A DNA stretch of 64,000 nt from JAQCEJ01 sp046160425 (GTDB lineage: Bacteria > Planctomycetota > Planctomycetia > Planctomycetales > Planctomycetaceae), in NCBI GenBank assembly GCA_046160425.1, contig JBJXGP010000363.1, forward strand, positions 6,773 to 70,772, in the 5' to 3' direction. How positions within the stretch are numbered: position 1 is the stretch's first letter; every line of letters starts with the position of its first letter. The notes under the pieces were generated by a model. That model saw nothing but the letters and a program-made list of their open reading frames with translations, ran no database searches and was not told where the DNA came from. Positions 43,353 to 52,856 of this stretch are shown here, piece after piece. The translations under genes were made by a program, and so were the position numbers.

Positions 43353-44237
43353 ATGGCCGCTACTTCTCGTCCATCCAATTCGGAGAAACTCGAGTTTTGC
43401 AAAAAGTTGGTCACCTTTTTGAAAAAGCGCTATAAGACCCCGGTGCCGAAACTGGAAGAACCCGTTCTGCAGACCATGCTGCTGGCGGTCTGCCTGGAAA
43501 ATAATACGCTCGAGCAGGCCCAGGCGGCGATCAAGCGTCTCGAAACCGATTTTCACGATCTGAATGAAGTTCGTGTCAGCTCGATTTCCGAACTCGAGAC
43601 CGCCCTCAAAGATCAGTCCGATGCCGAACATCGCGCCCACCAGTTGCGCAATATCCTGCAATACGTCTTCGAGCGGAACTTCTCATTCGAGTTCGAATCG
43701 TTCCGCAAGAAGAACGTCGAACAGGCGACCAAGATCCTCAACAAGATTCGCAATCTGTCGGGGTTCTGCAAATCGTACATCATGCAGCACACGCTCGGCT
43801 CGCATATCGTGCCGCTCGACCGCCAGATGACCGGCTCGCTGATCTGGCTGGGGGTTCTCGAAAAGGGGACTTCGACTGATGCCGGTTCGGAAGCCATCAA
43901 ATCGTGCATTCGCAAATCGGACGCGGCCGACTTCTGCCATTTTCTCCGCTATCTCGGCAATGAAGAAAAACTCAAGCCGTATTTCCATAAAGCGGCCACG
44001 ACGCACTCGGGCGAGGCTTTCACGCTGCACGACGCACTCCATCGCTTGACCGATTTGTTCGAGACCTCAAAGCACCCGCCGAAAACTGTCGAACGCAAGA
44101 AACTCGTCAAGAAACCGACGGTCAAAGCCGCCAAACCCAGACGCCCGGCGACCGGCGCTGGCGCTCATAAAAAGGTGTCTAAAAAGGCGACTCCCGCGAA
44201 AAAAGTCGCCGTGAAGCGAACCGTCAAGAAGAAATAG
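43353..44237 (+). CDS. Endonuclease-III-like (HhH-GPD fold) protein with histone-H1-like tail
   Basis: 294 aa. Residues 10-225 follow the HhH-GPD order: an N-terminal helical half with LLAVCLENNTLEQAQAAIKRL, the hairpin position LSGFCKSYIMQHTLG, and VPLDRQM where DNA glycosylases have the catalytic aspartate (PVDTHV). No K in the LPGVGRKTA position and no FeS cysteines are seen. The last about 55 residues are Lys/Ala/Pro-rich (KKPTVKAAKPRR, KKATPAKKVAVKR) like histone H1. It is probably a DNA-binding protein; glycosylase activity is doubtful. It lies between rbfA and a TPR gene. Confidence 0.6.
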   Translation: MAATSRPSNSEKLEFCKKLVTFLKKRYKTPVPKLEEPVLQTMLLAVCLENNTLEQAQAAIKRLETDFHDLNEVRVSSISELETALKDQSDAEHRAHQLRNILQYVFERNFSFEFESFRKKNVEQATKILNKIRNLSGFCKSYIMQHTLGSHIVPLDRQMTGSLIWLGVLEKGTSTDAGSEAIKSCIRKSDAADFCHFLRYLGNEEKLKPYFHKAATTHSGEAFTLHDALHRLTDLFETSKHPPKTVERKKLVKKPTVKAAKPRRPATGAGAHKKVSKKATPAKKVAVKRTVKKK

Positions 44238-44414
44238 AACTGCCGATGACGGGAAATTGAATGTGGATCGATCGAGAGATGCTTGGCCTCTGCTCCCGGG
44301 ATGGCCGGAAGGTGTCGACGGGAATGGCTTGTTTGATCCACGAACTCGCATGATTCTTCGGGGAATATGCGTTGCGACAATTTCCCGGATCGACTTCACA
44401 TCCGAAAACCTCCC

Positions 44415-44444
44415 TTGGTCTTCAATAGCTTTATCGAGTAGAAT
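44415..44444 (+). promoter_or_regulatory. Candidate promoter for the large TPR gene
   Basis: TTGGTC at 44415-44420, 18-bp spacer, TAGAAT at 44439-44444, about 90 bp before the start at 44533. Confidence 0.35.
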
Positions 44445-44532
44445 GGCAGGCAGAGTCATCGGGAGTCCGCTTGTGGCCGGCGCGTGAATCGAAACTTCGT
44501 TGCCGTCACTTTTTTCAGTCGGAGAGACAGAC

Positions 44533-46845
44533 ATGCATCGACTATGCCGGTTCGTCGCGGAATATCGCCTTCCTGCGCAATCTCTCACCCGCGAAGTTCA
44601 TTGGTGTCGCTCGTGCGTGCCGTACCACGCAATGATCGCAATTTGCTTCTCGTGGGTTTCCCTCGCGGCATTCTCCCAGGAGATCGAAACCGCCGCTAAG
44701 GAAGAAGAGCCGGCTCCTCCCGTTGCTGAAACTCCAGATGCCTCGGCGAAGAAGAAGTCGCTCCCGCCGTTGCAGGATGCCGATGACGTCACCGAGCCGC
44801 TCAATCCCAAGAACCCGCCGAAACCGGAAGACGCACAGCGAGTGAGTTCGGCTGCCTGGTATATGGCCGGTCGACTGCTGGAATCCCGCAACGATTTCAA
44901 CGGCGCATTAGCGGCGTATAAGAAAGCGGTGGAAATGAATCCGCGGGCGATTGAAGCGTACCGCTCGCTGATCCCGCTGGCCTACAGTTTGAATCAGCCG
45001 GCCGATGCCTTGAAGTACGCGATGATGGCCATTGAAGTCGATCCGGACGATTACCAGATGATGCATCGCCTGGGGGTGCAGCTCGCCTCCGAACGAAAAA
45101 TCCCCGACTCCATCCGGATTCTGGAAAAGGCCCTGCTGTCGAAGCGTCTTGCGCACGACTCCGCCGATTTCGTCAACCTGCATCGCGATCTCGCATTCCT
45201 GTACGAAGAGACTCAGCAGATCGAACAAGCGGCAAGCAGTTTCGAAAAAGTCTTCGACGCTTTGAAGCAGCCTCTCAAATATCATCTCGACTCGGAGCAG
45301 CGCGACATCCTCCTCAAGGATGCCACCCAGACCTACGAACACCTCGGCGATATTTTCCTGAAAGCCAAGCGGACCGAACTCGCCATTCAGGCTTATCAAA
45401 AGGGTGGCGAAGCGAGCGGCAAGAAGCCGAGCAACCTGCATTACAATCTCGCGCAGGTTTACCGTCAGACACAGCAGCCCGAACAGGCATTGGCCGAACT
45501 CCAGCAGTACCTCGATGCGAAACAGCACTCGAAGGGTAAAGAAGCCTATCAGCTTCTCAGCGACATATTGACCGATCTGAACCGGCAACCCGAGTTGATT
45601 CCGTTGCTCGAATCGCATTATTCAAAGGACGAGAAGAACAAGTCGCTGCAATATTTCCTTGCCTCTCAATACGTTGCTGCGGACAAGCTGACCGAAGCCG
45701 AGGCTCTATACCAAAAGTCTCTCAACAATGCCGTCGATTCCGAAGCCTATGCAGGACTCGCCGGAATTTACCGTCGGCAGCAGAAGCCGGCGGAACTGCT
45801 CATCGTCCTGAGCAAGGCGATTCAATCGCAAGAGGGACTGGAACTTCTCCAGCAGGAATTGGAAATCATTGCCAAGGATCTCCCCCTGATGGAGGGCCTG
45901 ATCAAGGCAGGACGAGAAGCGGCGACCGGAGACAATCCCACGCTCGATTTCGGCGGAAGCCTGATCCTCGCCAAACTCGCCGCAGAAGTGAAACAAACAG
46001 ACGCCGCGATTGAATTCTATCGATTTGCGATTCAGGCGCGGGCCGATCGCGCGGCGGTGTTGTACGAGGAACTCGGCAATCACCTGATGCAAGTGGATCG
46101 CAACGCGGACGCCGTCAAGATTTTTCAGGAAGCGGTTAACGACGCGGGTCTGGCGAACGCGCGACCCAATTTCCAGTATAAACTGTCTCAGGCCCTGGAA
46201 ATGAACGGCGAGACCGACGCGGCGCTCGAGGCCATCCGCGAGGCTCAGAAAGAGATACCCGATCATCCGCTGCTCAAGTATCAGGAAGGCTGGATCAACT
46301 ACCATGCCCGCCGCTGGGATGAAGCGATCCCTCATTTCGAAAAGGTGATTGCGCAGAATTCCGATCCGAAGTTCGTTCGGCTGAGCCAGCTCAGTCTCTC
46401 GAATGTGTACGTCCTGCAGGGAGACATCGGTAAAGGGGAAGCGATCCTCGAGAAAGTCTTCGCCGAAGATCCCGAAGATCCGTCAATCAATAATGATCTA
46501 GGCTATCTGTACGCCGATCAGGGGAAGAACCTCGAGCAGGCGGAGCAAATGATTCGCAAGGCAATCGCCGTCGATCCCGACAACGCCGCTTATCTCGACA
46601 GCCTGGGATGGGTTCTCTTTAAGTTGAACAAGTTTGAAGAAGCATTTCCACACTTGGAGAAAGCGGCCGCGGCCCCGGGTGGCGGCGATGCCACGATCTG
46701 GGAACACCTGGGAGACTGCCAGCAGAAACTGGGCCGAGACGCCGATGCCCAGACGTCGTGGAAGAAGTCCCTCGAATCGACCGAGAAGGAAAAATTCCCC
46801 GACGAGAAACTGATTCAGAGATTGCGCGAGAAGATCAAACCGTAA
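44533..46845 (+). CDS. Large exported TPR-repeat protein
   Basis: 770 aa from the ATG at 44533, which has GGAGA 7 bp upstream. A long N-region precedes a hydrophobic stretch (MIAICFSWVSLAAFSQ, to about residue 48), likely a signal sequence. After an acidic/proline linker, TPR motifs cover residues 105-760, for example AAWYMAGRLLESRNDFNGAL and NNDLGYLYADQGKNLEQAEQ. Similar proteins in planctomycetes are annotated as TPR scaffold or secretion-related. No enzymatic motif is present. Confidence 0.82.
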   Translation: MHRLCRFVAEYRLPAQSLTREVHWCRSCVPYHAMIAICFSWVSLAAFSQEIETAAKEEEPAPPVAETPDASAKKKSLPPLQDADDVTEPLNPKNPPKPEDAQRVSSAAWYMAGRLLESRNDFNGALAAYKKAVEMNPRAIEAYRSLIPLAYSLNQPADALKYAMMAIEVDPDDYQMMHRLGVQLASERKIPDSIRILEKALLSKRLAHDSADFVNLHRDLAFLYEETQQIEQAASSFEKVFDALKQPLKYHLDSEQRDILLKDATQTYEHLGDIFLKAKRTELAIQAYQKGGEASGKKPSNLHYNLAQVYRQTQQPEQALAELQQYLDAKQHSKGKEAYQLLSDILTDLNRQPELIPLLESHYSKDEKNKSLQYFLASQYVAADKLTEAEALYQKSLNNAVDSEAYAGLAGIYRRQQKPAELLIVLSKAIQSQEGLELLQQELEIIAKDLPLMEGLIKAGREAATGDNPTLDFGGSLILAKLAAEVKQTDAAIEFYRFAIQARADRAAVLYEELGNHLMQVDRNADAVKIFQEAVNDAGLANARPNFQYKLSQALEMNGETDAALEAIREAQKEIPDHPLLKYQEGWINYHARRWDEAIPHFEKVIAQNSDPKFVRLSQLSLSNVYVLQGDIGKGEAILEKVFAEDPEDPSINNDLGYLYADQGKNLEQAEQMIRKAIAVDPDNAAYLDSLGWVLFKLNKFEEAFPHLEKAAAAPGGGDATIWEHLGDCQQKLGRDADAQTSWKKSLESTEKEKFPDEKLIQRLREKIKP

Positions 46846-46852
46846 CGGGTGA

Positions 46853-46945
46853 CACTGGCGGCTAGCCCGCCAGTGTGATGAACATGAATAGCAACCGGCG
46901 AAGCAGAGCTTCGAAGACTTGCGTTCCCAAGCGGAGCTTGGGAAC
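46853..46945 (+). repeat. Composite palindromic repeat (A + B), copy 3
   Basis: Module A CACTGGCGGC-TAG-CCCGCCAGTG (46853-46875), then module B GCGAAGCAGAGCTTCG (46898-46913) and GTTCCCAAGC-GGA-GCTTGGGAAC (46923-46945). It is the best-preserved of the three A+B composites and lies between the TPR gene and yebC. Confidence 0.8.
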
Positions 46946-47030
46946 GAGGTGAGTCAGCAAAAAAAGATACCTAATTATCATCGGGATGCGATATATCCAT
47001 CCCGGCATCACGTAGAAATCGAGAGTTGAT

Positions 47031-47786
47031 ATGGCAGGGCATTCACATTGGGCGAATATCGCCAACAAGAAGGGAGTCGCGGATAAACGGAAAGGAAAGC
47101 TGTTCGGCAAACTCAGCCGGGCGATCATCGTGGCCTGCCACCACGGCGGCGGCGATCCCGATTCGAATCTCGCCCTTCGCTATGCTATCGATAAAGCCCG
47201 CAAGAACAGCATGCCCAAAGACAACATCGAACGAGCCATCAAAAAAGGTTGCGGCGAGTCGAGCGGCGAACAATACGCGGAAATCCTCTATGAAGGTTAC
47301 GGACCGTCGGGCGTGGCGGTCATCTGCGAAATCCTGACCGAAAATCGCAACCGGACGGCGGGTGAAATCCGCAAGATCTTCGAAGTCAACGGCGGAAACC
47401 TCGGCAGCACCGGCTGCGTCGCCTGGATGTTCGAACGCAAAGGACTGTTTCTCGTTCCGGCTCAAAATGTCACCGAAGACCAACTGTTCGAAGTGGCTCT
47501 CGACGCGGGGGCCGACGATGTGAAAGCCGCGGGCGAATCGTTTGAAGTGACGTGCGGCGTCGACCGTTTTCAGGCGGTGTCGCTGGCCCTCGAACAGAAC
47601 AAGATCCCCATCGACCTCGCTGAAGTGACGCGCATCCCGCTCAACACGGTCGAACTCGACGTCGAAAAGGGACGCCAGGTCTTGAAATTGCTCGAAATCC
47701 TGGAAGATAACGACGACGTGCAAAGCGTCACCGCCAATTACAATATTCCGGATGCGGTCATGGCTGAAGTCATGGCCGGTTCGTGA
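47031..47786 (+). CDS. yebC: YebC/PmpR-family protein
   Basis: 251 aa. The family start MAGHSHWANIANKK is exact, followed by GKLFGKLSRAIIVAC, NIERAIKKGCG, YEGYGPSGVAVICEILTENRNRTAGEIR and NGGNLGSTGCVAWMF. Members act as DNA-binding regulators or as translation factors easing ribosome stalling at proline runs. It lies upstream of ruvB, an arrangement found in many bacteria, although ruvC and ruvA are not present here. Confidence 0.95.
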   Translation: MAGHSHWANIANKKGVADKRKGKLFGKLSRAIIVACHHGGGDPDSNLALRYAIDKARKNSMPKDNIERAIKKGCGESSGEQYAEILYEGYGPSGVAVICEILTENRNRTAGEIRKIFEVNGGNLGSTGCVAWMFERKGLFLVPAQNVTEDQLFEVALDAGADDVKAAGESFEVTCGVDRFQAVSLALEQNKIPIDLAEVTRIPLNTVELDVEKGRQVLKLLEILEDNDDVQSVTANYNIPDAVMAEVMAGS

Positions 47787-47849
47787 TCCTCCCGCTCACC
47801 GTTCAATCTTTTGCTTTCCGGTTTTTCTTCTTCGTTGCAGGCGGTCACT

Positions 47850-48962
47850 ATGGTGCGTCAATCGGTCATTCACGGAGAGGGTGACGAAGACGACGATGAG
47901 CAGCACGATGCCGTCCCTCCCGAACGTCCCGTCGATCCCGAAACACAACTCAATGAGGAAATGCGCCCGCAGCGGCTCAAGGACGTCGTGGGCCAGCGCA
48001 AGGTCATCGAACGCCTGAAGATCATCCTCGATGCCGCCATCAAGCGTAACGAACCGCTGGGGCATTTGCTGTTCGATGGACCGCCGGGTTTGGGGAAAAC
48101 GACCCTCGCGACCGTGCTCCCGCGCGAACTGGGGGTCGACGTGCAGATCGCCTCAGGACCGACGCTCAAAGCTCCTAAGGATTTGCTCTCGTATCTCACC
48201 AATGCCAGCCGGGGCTCGGTTCTGTTCATCGACGAAATCCATCGGCTGCCGCCGGCGGTCGAAGAATTCATTTACCCCGCGATGGAAGATTTTCGCGTCG
48301 ATATCACGCTGGGCGAAGGGCTTAATGCGCGAACGATCAATCTCAAGCTGCAGCCGTTCACACTCATCGGGGCCACCACGCGCAGCGGGATGCTGACCGC
48401 CCCGCTGCGCGATCGCTTCGTGCATCGCGAACATCTCGATTTTTACGATCTCGATGAACTCTCGGAAATCGTCACGCGAAACGCGGTCAAGTTGCGGACG
48501 AAGTTGACGAGAGAGTCGTCCGACGAAATCGCCAAACGGAGCCGGGGAACGCCGCGAAAGGCGAACAATCTCTTGTACTGGATTCGCGACTTCGCCGAAC
48601 ACCACAATGCGACCCATGAGATTCCCGTCGATATCGTCCACGCGGCTTTGCGGATGAAAGAGATCGACGAACTCGGTCTCGATCATCAGGACCGGCGCTA
48701 CTTGACCGCATTGGTCCACGTGTTTCAGGGGGGGCCGGCGGGATTGCAGGCCCTCGCGCATACATTGAACATCTCGCCCGATACGCTGGAAGATGAAGTC
48801 GAACCGTTTCTGCTGCGCTGCGGTTTCATTCAGCGGACTCCGCGCGGACGGATGATTTCCGTCGCGGCATTGGAGCACATGCACTTGACGCTCCCTGAAA
48901 ATAAAACCGGGGATAAAAAGTCCGTTGAATCGCCCGATGACCGTCAACCGCGCCTGTTTTGA
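47850..48962 (+). CDS. ruvB: Holliday junction branch-migration helicase RuvB
   Basis: 370 aa. AAA+ features: RPQRLKDVVGQ near the start, Walker A FDGPPGLGKTT (about 76-86), Walker B VLFIDEIHRL, sensor GATTRSGMLTAPLRDRF with the arginine finger, and a C-terminal winged helix ending GFIQRTPRGRM. It pumps DNA through Holliday junctions with RuvA. An acidic stretch (EGDEDDDEQHD) precedes the domain. It follows yebC by 63 bp. Confidence 0.95.
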   Translation: MVRQSVIHGEGDEDDDEQHDAVPPERPVDPETQLNEEMRPQRLKDVVGQRKVIERLKIILDAAIKRNEPLGHLLFDGPPGLGKTTLATVLPRELGVDVQIASGPTLKAPKDLLSYLTNASRGSVLFIDEIHRLPPAVEEFIYPAMEDFRVDITLGEGLNARTINLKLQPFTLIGATTRSGMLTAPLRDRFVHREHLDFYDLDELSEIVTRNAVKLRTKLTRESSDEIAKRSRGTPRKANNLLYWIRDFAEHHNATHEIPVDIVHAALRMKEIDELGLDHQDRRYLTALVHVFQGGPAGLQALAHTLNISPDTLEDEVEPFLLRCGFIQRTPRGRMISVAALEHMHLTLPENKTGDKKSVESPDDRQPRLF

Positions 48963-49082
48963 GCGAGTTGGACGGCGTCGTGGCAACGGATCATTTCAAT
49001 TGCATCCGGCAGTCAATATACTGCCGCTCGGGCTGCGAAATTCGACAATGTCCTTACTCTCGAAATTGATGCTGTTCTCGCT

Positions 49083-49904
49083 ATGAAATTCATGGATCAT
49101 CTGGAACGCTATTTCGGCGCATTCGCCATTCCGAATCTGGCGTGGGTTCTGGTCTCCGGCCAGGCCGTCGGCATGTACCTGGGGATGACGCAGAATCCGC
49201 TGATCGATCAATGGTCTATGAGCGGCGAAAAGGTGGCACTCGGTGAATACCATCGGTTGTTTCTATTTCCGTTTCTTCCCCCCGGTTTTGGGATTCTGGT
49301 CATTTTTTGCCTGTACTTCTTTCTGCTGATGGGTACGGCGCTCGAAAACCAGTGGGGCAAATTCCGCTTCAATCTTTACATACTGATCGCCTACCTTTCG
49401 ACGCTTGCGGTCGCCTTCATGATCCCGGAGGTTCAAATCGGCAGCGGATACATCGGCACCTCCGTCTTCCTGGCGTTTGCGTGGTTGTTTCCCGAATTCG
49501 TGATCATGCTGTTCTTTGTCCTTCCGGTCAAAATCAAGTATGTGGCGTTGATCACCTGGATTTATTATTTGATGGAACTCTCTTTCGGCGATTGGATGTC
49601 GCGAGGCCTGGTACTGGCCTCGATCTCGAATTTTCTGCTGTTTTTTGGCTCCGATCTGTACTACCGCGCCCGTGGGGGACACCGCTCGATGAAGCACGCC
49701 GTCACGCAAATCAAAGCCAAGCATCAGGCGTTTCACGAATGCGCGGTCTGCGGCATCACGGAAAAAGACGACCGCAAAATGGACTTTCGCATCTGTTCGC
49801 AATGCGAAGGGAGTTACGAATACTGCGCCAATCACCTGCAAACGCACGAGCACCGTCGCCTTTCGTCGCATGTCGTCCCGGCTCGCGAAGAAACGACGAC
49901 GTGA
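49083..49904 (+). CDS. Rhomboid-like multi-pass protein with C-terminal zinc ribbon
   Basis: 273 aa. About six membrane segments between residues 15 and 190, in a rhomboid/derlin-like order (LVIFCLYFFLLMGTALENQWG, GSGYIGTSVFLAFAWLF). The rhomboid serine motif GxSG reads GTSV and no catalytic histidine is evident, so it is probably not a protease. The C-terminus has CAVCGITEKDD then CSQCEGSYEYC, a zinc ribbon likely facing the cytoplasm. Function unknown. Confidence 0.6.
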   Translation: MKFMDHLERYFGAFAIPNLAWVLVSGQAVGMYLGMTQNPLIDQWSMSGEKVALGEYHRLFLFPFLPPGFGILVIFCLYFFLLMGTALENQWGKFRFNLYILIAYLSTLAVAFMIPEVQIGSGYIGTSVFLAFAWLFPEFVIMLFFVLPVKIKYVALITWIYYLMELSFGDWMSRGLVLASISNFLLFFGSDLYYRARGGHRSMKHAVTQIKAKHQAFHECAVCGITEKDDRKMDFRICSQCEGSYEYCANHLQTHEHRRLSSHVVPAREETTT

Positions 49905-50001
49905 GTACTGTTTCGCGTGCGGATGCGACCGGTCGAATAAAAAACGAGAATTTGGCATTCGGGGCAAGATTTTTTGATCCCAATGCGTCATGATGGCGTT
50001 T

Positions 50002-50047
50002 ACAGCTTATTGAAAAATGGGTAGCACTGGCGGCTCGCCCGCCAGTG
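50002..50047. repeat. Palindromic module A with adjacent ACAGC..TTGAAAAATGG motif
   Basis: TACAGCTTATTGAAAAATGG at 50001-50020 resembles the arm of the element at 29014-29151. It is directly followed by hairpin CACTGGCGGC-TCG-CCCGCCAGTG at 50025-50047. Confidence 0.65.
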
Positions 50048-50121
50048 TGAATGAGTCGAGAGTCTTCAGACACGAATGAACCAGCCGCTACGGCAAGTCT
50101 TGGAACCGAAGGGGAAATCAA

Positions 50122-50730
50122 ATGGCCATTGGTGGATTAGCCATTGTCGCAATCGTCATCGTAGGGGGAGCGCTCCTCCTGTTCCTGTACGCCATCGGGA
50201 TCTATAACGGTCTCGTCTCACTCCGCAACCGCTTCAAAAATGCGTTTGCCCAGATCGACGTGCAACTCAAGCGGCGATACGACCTGATCCCCAACCTGGT
50301 CGAAACCGCCAAAGGCTACATGAAGCACGAACGGGAAACGCTGGAAGCCGTCATCGCGGCCCGCAACCAGGCGGTCACCGCCGGCCAACATGCCGCCGCT
50401 CAACCGGGCAACCCCTCGGCGATGAAAGAGTTGATGGGAGCCGAGTCGGTTCTGACGGGGACGATGTCCCGGCTGTTCGCCGTCATGGAGAGTTATCCCG
50501 ACCTCAAAGCCAATCAGAACATGCTCTCCCTCCAGGAGGAACTGACCTCGACGGAGAACAAGGTTTCGTTCGCCCGGCAGGCATACAACGACGCCGTCAC
50601 CGCGTACAACACGAAGCGGGAACAAATTCCCGACGTGTTCGTCGCCAATCTCGGCGGGTTCACCGCTGCGGAATTGTTCGAAGTCACCGTCGAAGCCGAA
50701 AAAGCGGCCCCCAAGGTTTCGTTCAGTTGA
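50122..50730 (+). CDS. LemA-family membrane protein
   Basis: 202 aa. One N-terminal membrane helix (residues 5-28), then the LemA coiled-coil core: NGLVSLRNRFKNAFAQIDVQLKRRYDLIPNLVETAKGYMKHER and LTSTENKVSFARQAYNDAVTAYN, each part matching the family. It faces the cytoplasm or periplasm through long helices. LemA proteins are often next to M48 proteases; that is the case here (57 bp), suggesting joint function in membrane protein or envelope quality control. Confidence 0.9.
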   Translation: MAIGGLAIVAIVIVGGALLLFLYAIGIYNGLVSLRNRFKNAFAQIDVQLKRRYDLIPNLVETAKGYMKHERETLEAVIAARNQAVTAGQHAAAQPGNPSAMKELMGAESVLTGTMSRLFAVMESYPDLKANQNMLSLQEELTSTENKVSFARQAYNDAVTAYNTKREQIPDVFVANLGGFTAAELFEVTVEAEKAAPKVSFS

Positions 50731-50787
50731 AACCGTAACGGCATGTTACGATTCGACCGCGGGATGAATTGAGGACTCGTCTCCATC

Positions 50788-52770
50788 ATGGACTTTTTTC
50801 GCAGCCAGGACGTTGCGCGACGAAATACCAGTCTGCTGGTCTTCTATTTCATACTCGCGGTGGCGATGATTGTCCTCGCCCTTTACGCCTTGCTGCTCTT
50901 CACCTACGGCAAGATGATGGAACAGAGCGATCCCGCGGCGGCGGTCTCGCTGTGGGTGCCCGAACTGTTTCTCGGTGTCTCCGTCGGCACGCTGACGATT
51001 ATACTGCTCGGCAGTTTGTACAAGACCAGCCAGCTTCGCGGGGGAGGGCACGTCGTCGCCGAAGAACTGGGAGGGCGTCTGCTCGAAGGCGAAACCCGCG
51101 ACTTGCGCGAGCGGATGCTGCTCAACATCGTCGAAGAAATGTCGATCGCTTCGGGAACGCCGGTCCCGCCGGTCTATCTGCTCGATGACGAAGACGGCAT
51201 CAACGCCTTCGCCGCCGGTTTTACACCTGAAACCGCCGTCATCGGCGTAACCCGCGGCTGCCTCGACCGTCTCAAACGCGATGAATTGCAAGGGGTCATT
51301 GCCCACGAATTCAGCCATATTCTCAACGGAGACATGCGGCTGAACATCCGGCTGATCGGCATCGTGCATGGAATATTGCTGATCGCGCTCGTCGGCCGGA
51401 TCATTCTGCGATCGGTCGGCAACTCCAGTACCCGCCGGTCTACGAGCAGCAGCAAGAAGGGGAAAGACGGCAGCGGCGGGTTTATCATCCTCGCCATTGG
51501 ATTGATGGCGATCGGATACATCGGGGTCTTCTTCGGCAAATTGATCAAAAGTGCGGTCTCGCGGCAGCGCGAATTTCTCGCCGATTCTTCCGCCGTTCAG
51601 TTCACTCGCAATCCGGGAGGGATCGCCTCGGCCCTGATGAACATCGGCGGGTTCGCCACGGGATCGAAGATCGCCAATCCGCGAGCCGAAGAAGCCAGCC
51701 ACATGTTTTTCAGCAACGGATTGAGGGCTTCCTTTCTGCAATTGATGTCGACGCATCCACCCCTCGTCGAACGAATTCGCCGCATCGACTCTTCCTTCAA
51801 CGGGAAATTCCCGAAGTCCCACGTGTTGACCGATGAAGAAGCCGTTGCGGAAACCGAATCGCTGGCTGTCGTGTCGCAAATGAACTCGCAGGCATCAGCC
51901 GAAATCAGGCCGCGCAAACCGAAGGCGGAATCCCGATTCGCGTTCCGGCCCGAATCGTCGGTCGAAGAGGTTGGAAAGCCGGAACTGAAACACTTGCAGT
52001 TTGCCACCTCCTTCCTGCACGAATTGCCCGATACCTTGAGATCGGCAGTGCATCATCCACTGGGAGCGCAAGCCACGTTGTACGCATTGATGTTGTCGAG
52101 CGACGAAGAAACGCGGCAGTCGCAATTGAACGGGCTTGCCGGCCGCACCGATGAGGTCGCCTTCGATTTGACGAAACGGCTGGCGACGTTCGTCGACCGC
52201 TTGCCGGTCGAATATCGCATCCCGGTCGTAGAACTTTCATTGTCGGCGCTGCATCGGCTTTCGGAGGCGCAGGGTAAGTCATTCCACGAAAATCTGAGTT
52301 ATCTCGCGCAGGCCGATGGCCAAATCACGCTCTTCGAGATGGGATTATTGCGAATCGTCATCAAATCGTTGTTCGCGGAAGATCGAACCGGAATGCCCAA
52401 ATCTCGCCGCACGTTAACCAAATCGGCGGTTCAGTCGGAGGCGGTTGCCTTGCTCTCCGCGTTAGCCCGCATCGGCCACGATGAGGATGCCGCCGTCGCC
52501 CACGCGTATTCCGCCGGGATGCAGCGATTGCCGTTTCAACCGGTCCCCGGACTTCTTCCGGCCAAAGACTGCGGATTGCCCCGAATTTCCAAGTCACTCG
52601 ACTTGCTGTCGCTGACCCCCCCTCAAGTCAAAAAACAGATTCTGCAAGCTGCTGCGGAGACGATCGGTGCCGACGGGCAAATCACGACCCGCGAAGCCGA
52701 ACTGCTGCGGATCACGGCCCACTCGCTGGGATGCCCGATGCCCCCGCTGATCGTCGGGCAAACCGGCTAA
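50788..52770 (+). CDS. M48-family membrane metalloprotease with TerB-like C-terminus
   Basis: 660 aa. Two N-terminal membrane helices, the zinc motif HEFSH (about residue 172) in ELQGVIAHEFSHILNGD, and the third ligand in REFLADSSAVQ. Two further helices lie between. Residues 380-660 form an added domain of helical repeats with ADGQITLFEMGLLR and GADGQITTREAELLR, the DGxI pattern of tellurite-resistance TerB-like domains. HtpX-type enzymes degrade membrane proteins. It lies behind lemA. Confidence 0.85.
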   Translation: MDFFRSQDVARRNTSLLVFYFILAVAMIVLALYALLLFTYGKMMEQSDPAAAVSLWVPELFLGVSVGTLTIILLGSLYKTSQLRGGGHVVAEELGGRLLEGETRDLRERMLLNIVEEMSIASGTPVPPVYLLDDEDGINAFAAGFTPETAVIGVTRGCLDRLKRDELQGVIAHEFSHILNGDMRLNIRLIGIVHGILLIALVGRIILRSVGNSSTRRSTSSSKKGKDGSGGFIILAIGLMAIGYIGVFFGKLIKSAVSRQREFLADSSAVQFTRNPGGIASALMNIGGFATGSKIANPRAEEASHMFFSNGLRASFLQLMSTHPPLVERIRRIDSSFNGKFPKSHVLTDEEAVAETESLAVVSQMNSQASAEIRPRKPKAESRFAFRPESSVEEVGKPELKHLQFATSFLHELPDTLRSAVHHPLGAQATLYALMLSSDEETRQSQLNGLAGRTDEVAFDLTKRLATFVDRLPVEYRIPVVELSLSALHRLSEAQGKSFHENLSYLAQADGQITLFEMGLLRIVIKSLFAEDRTGMPKSRRTLTKSAVQSEAVALLSALARIGHDEDAAVAHAYSAGMQRLPFQPVPGLLPAKDCGLPRISKSLDLLSLTPPQVKKQILQAAAETIGADGQITTREAELLRITAHSLGCPMPPLIVGQTG

Positions 52771-52856
52771 GCCGACGAAGTTTCGCTTCTGGAATTTGCC
52801 TCCATGCGATACAATTCTCATCCATTCGCGATTCCCCCTTCATCAGAACAGTTCTC

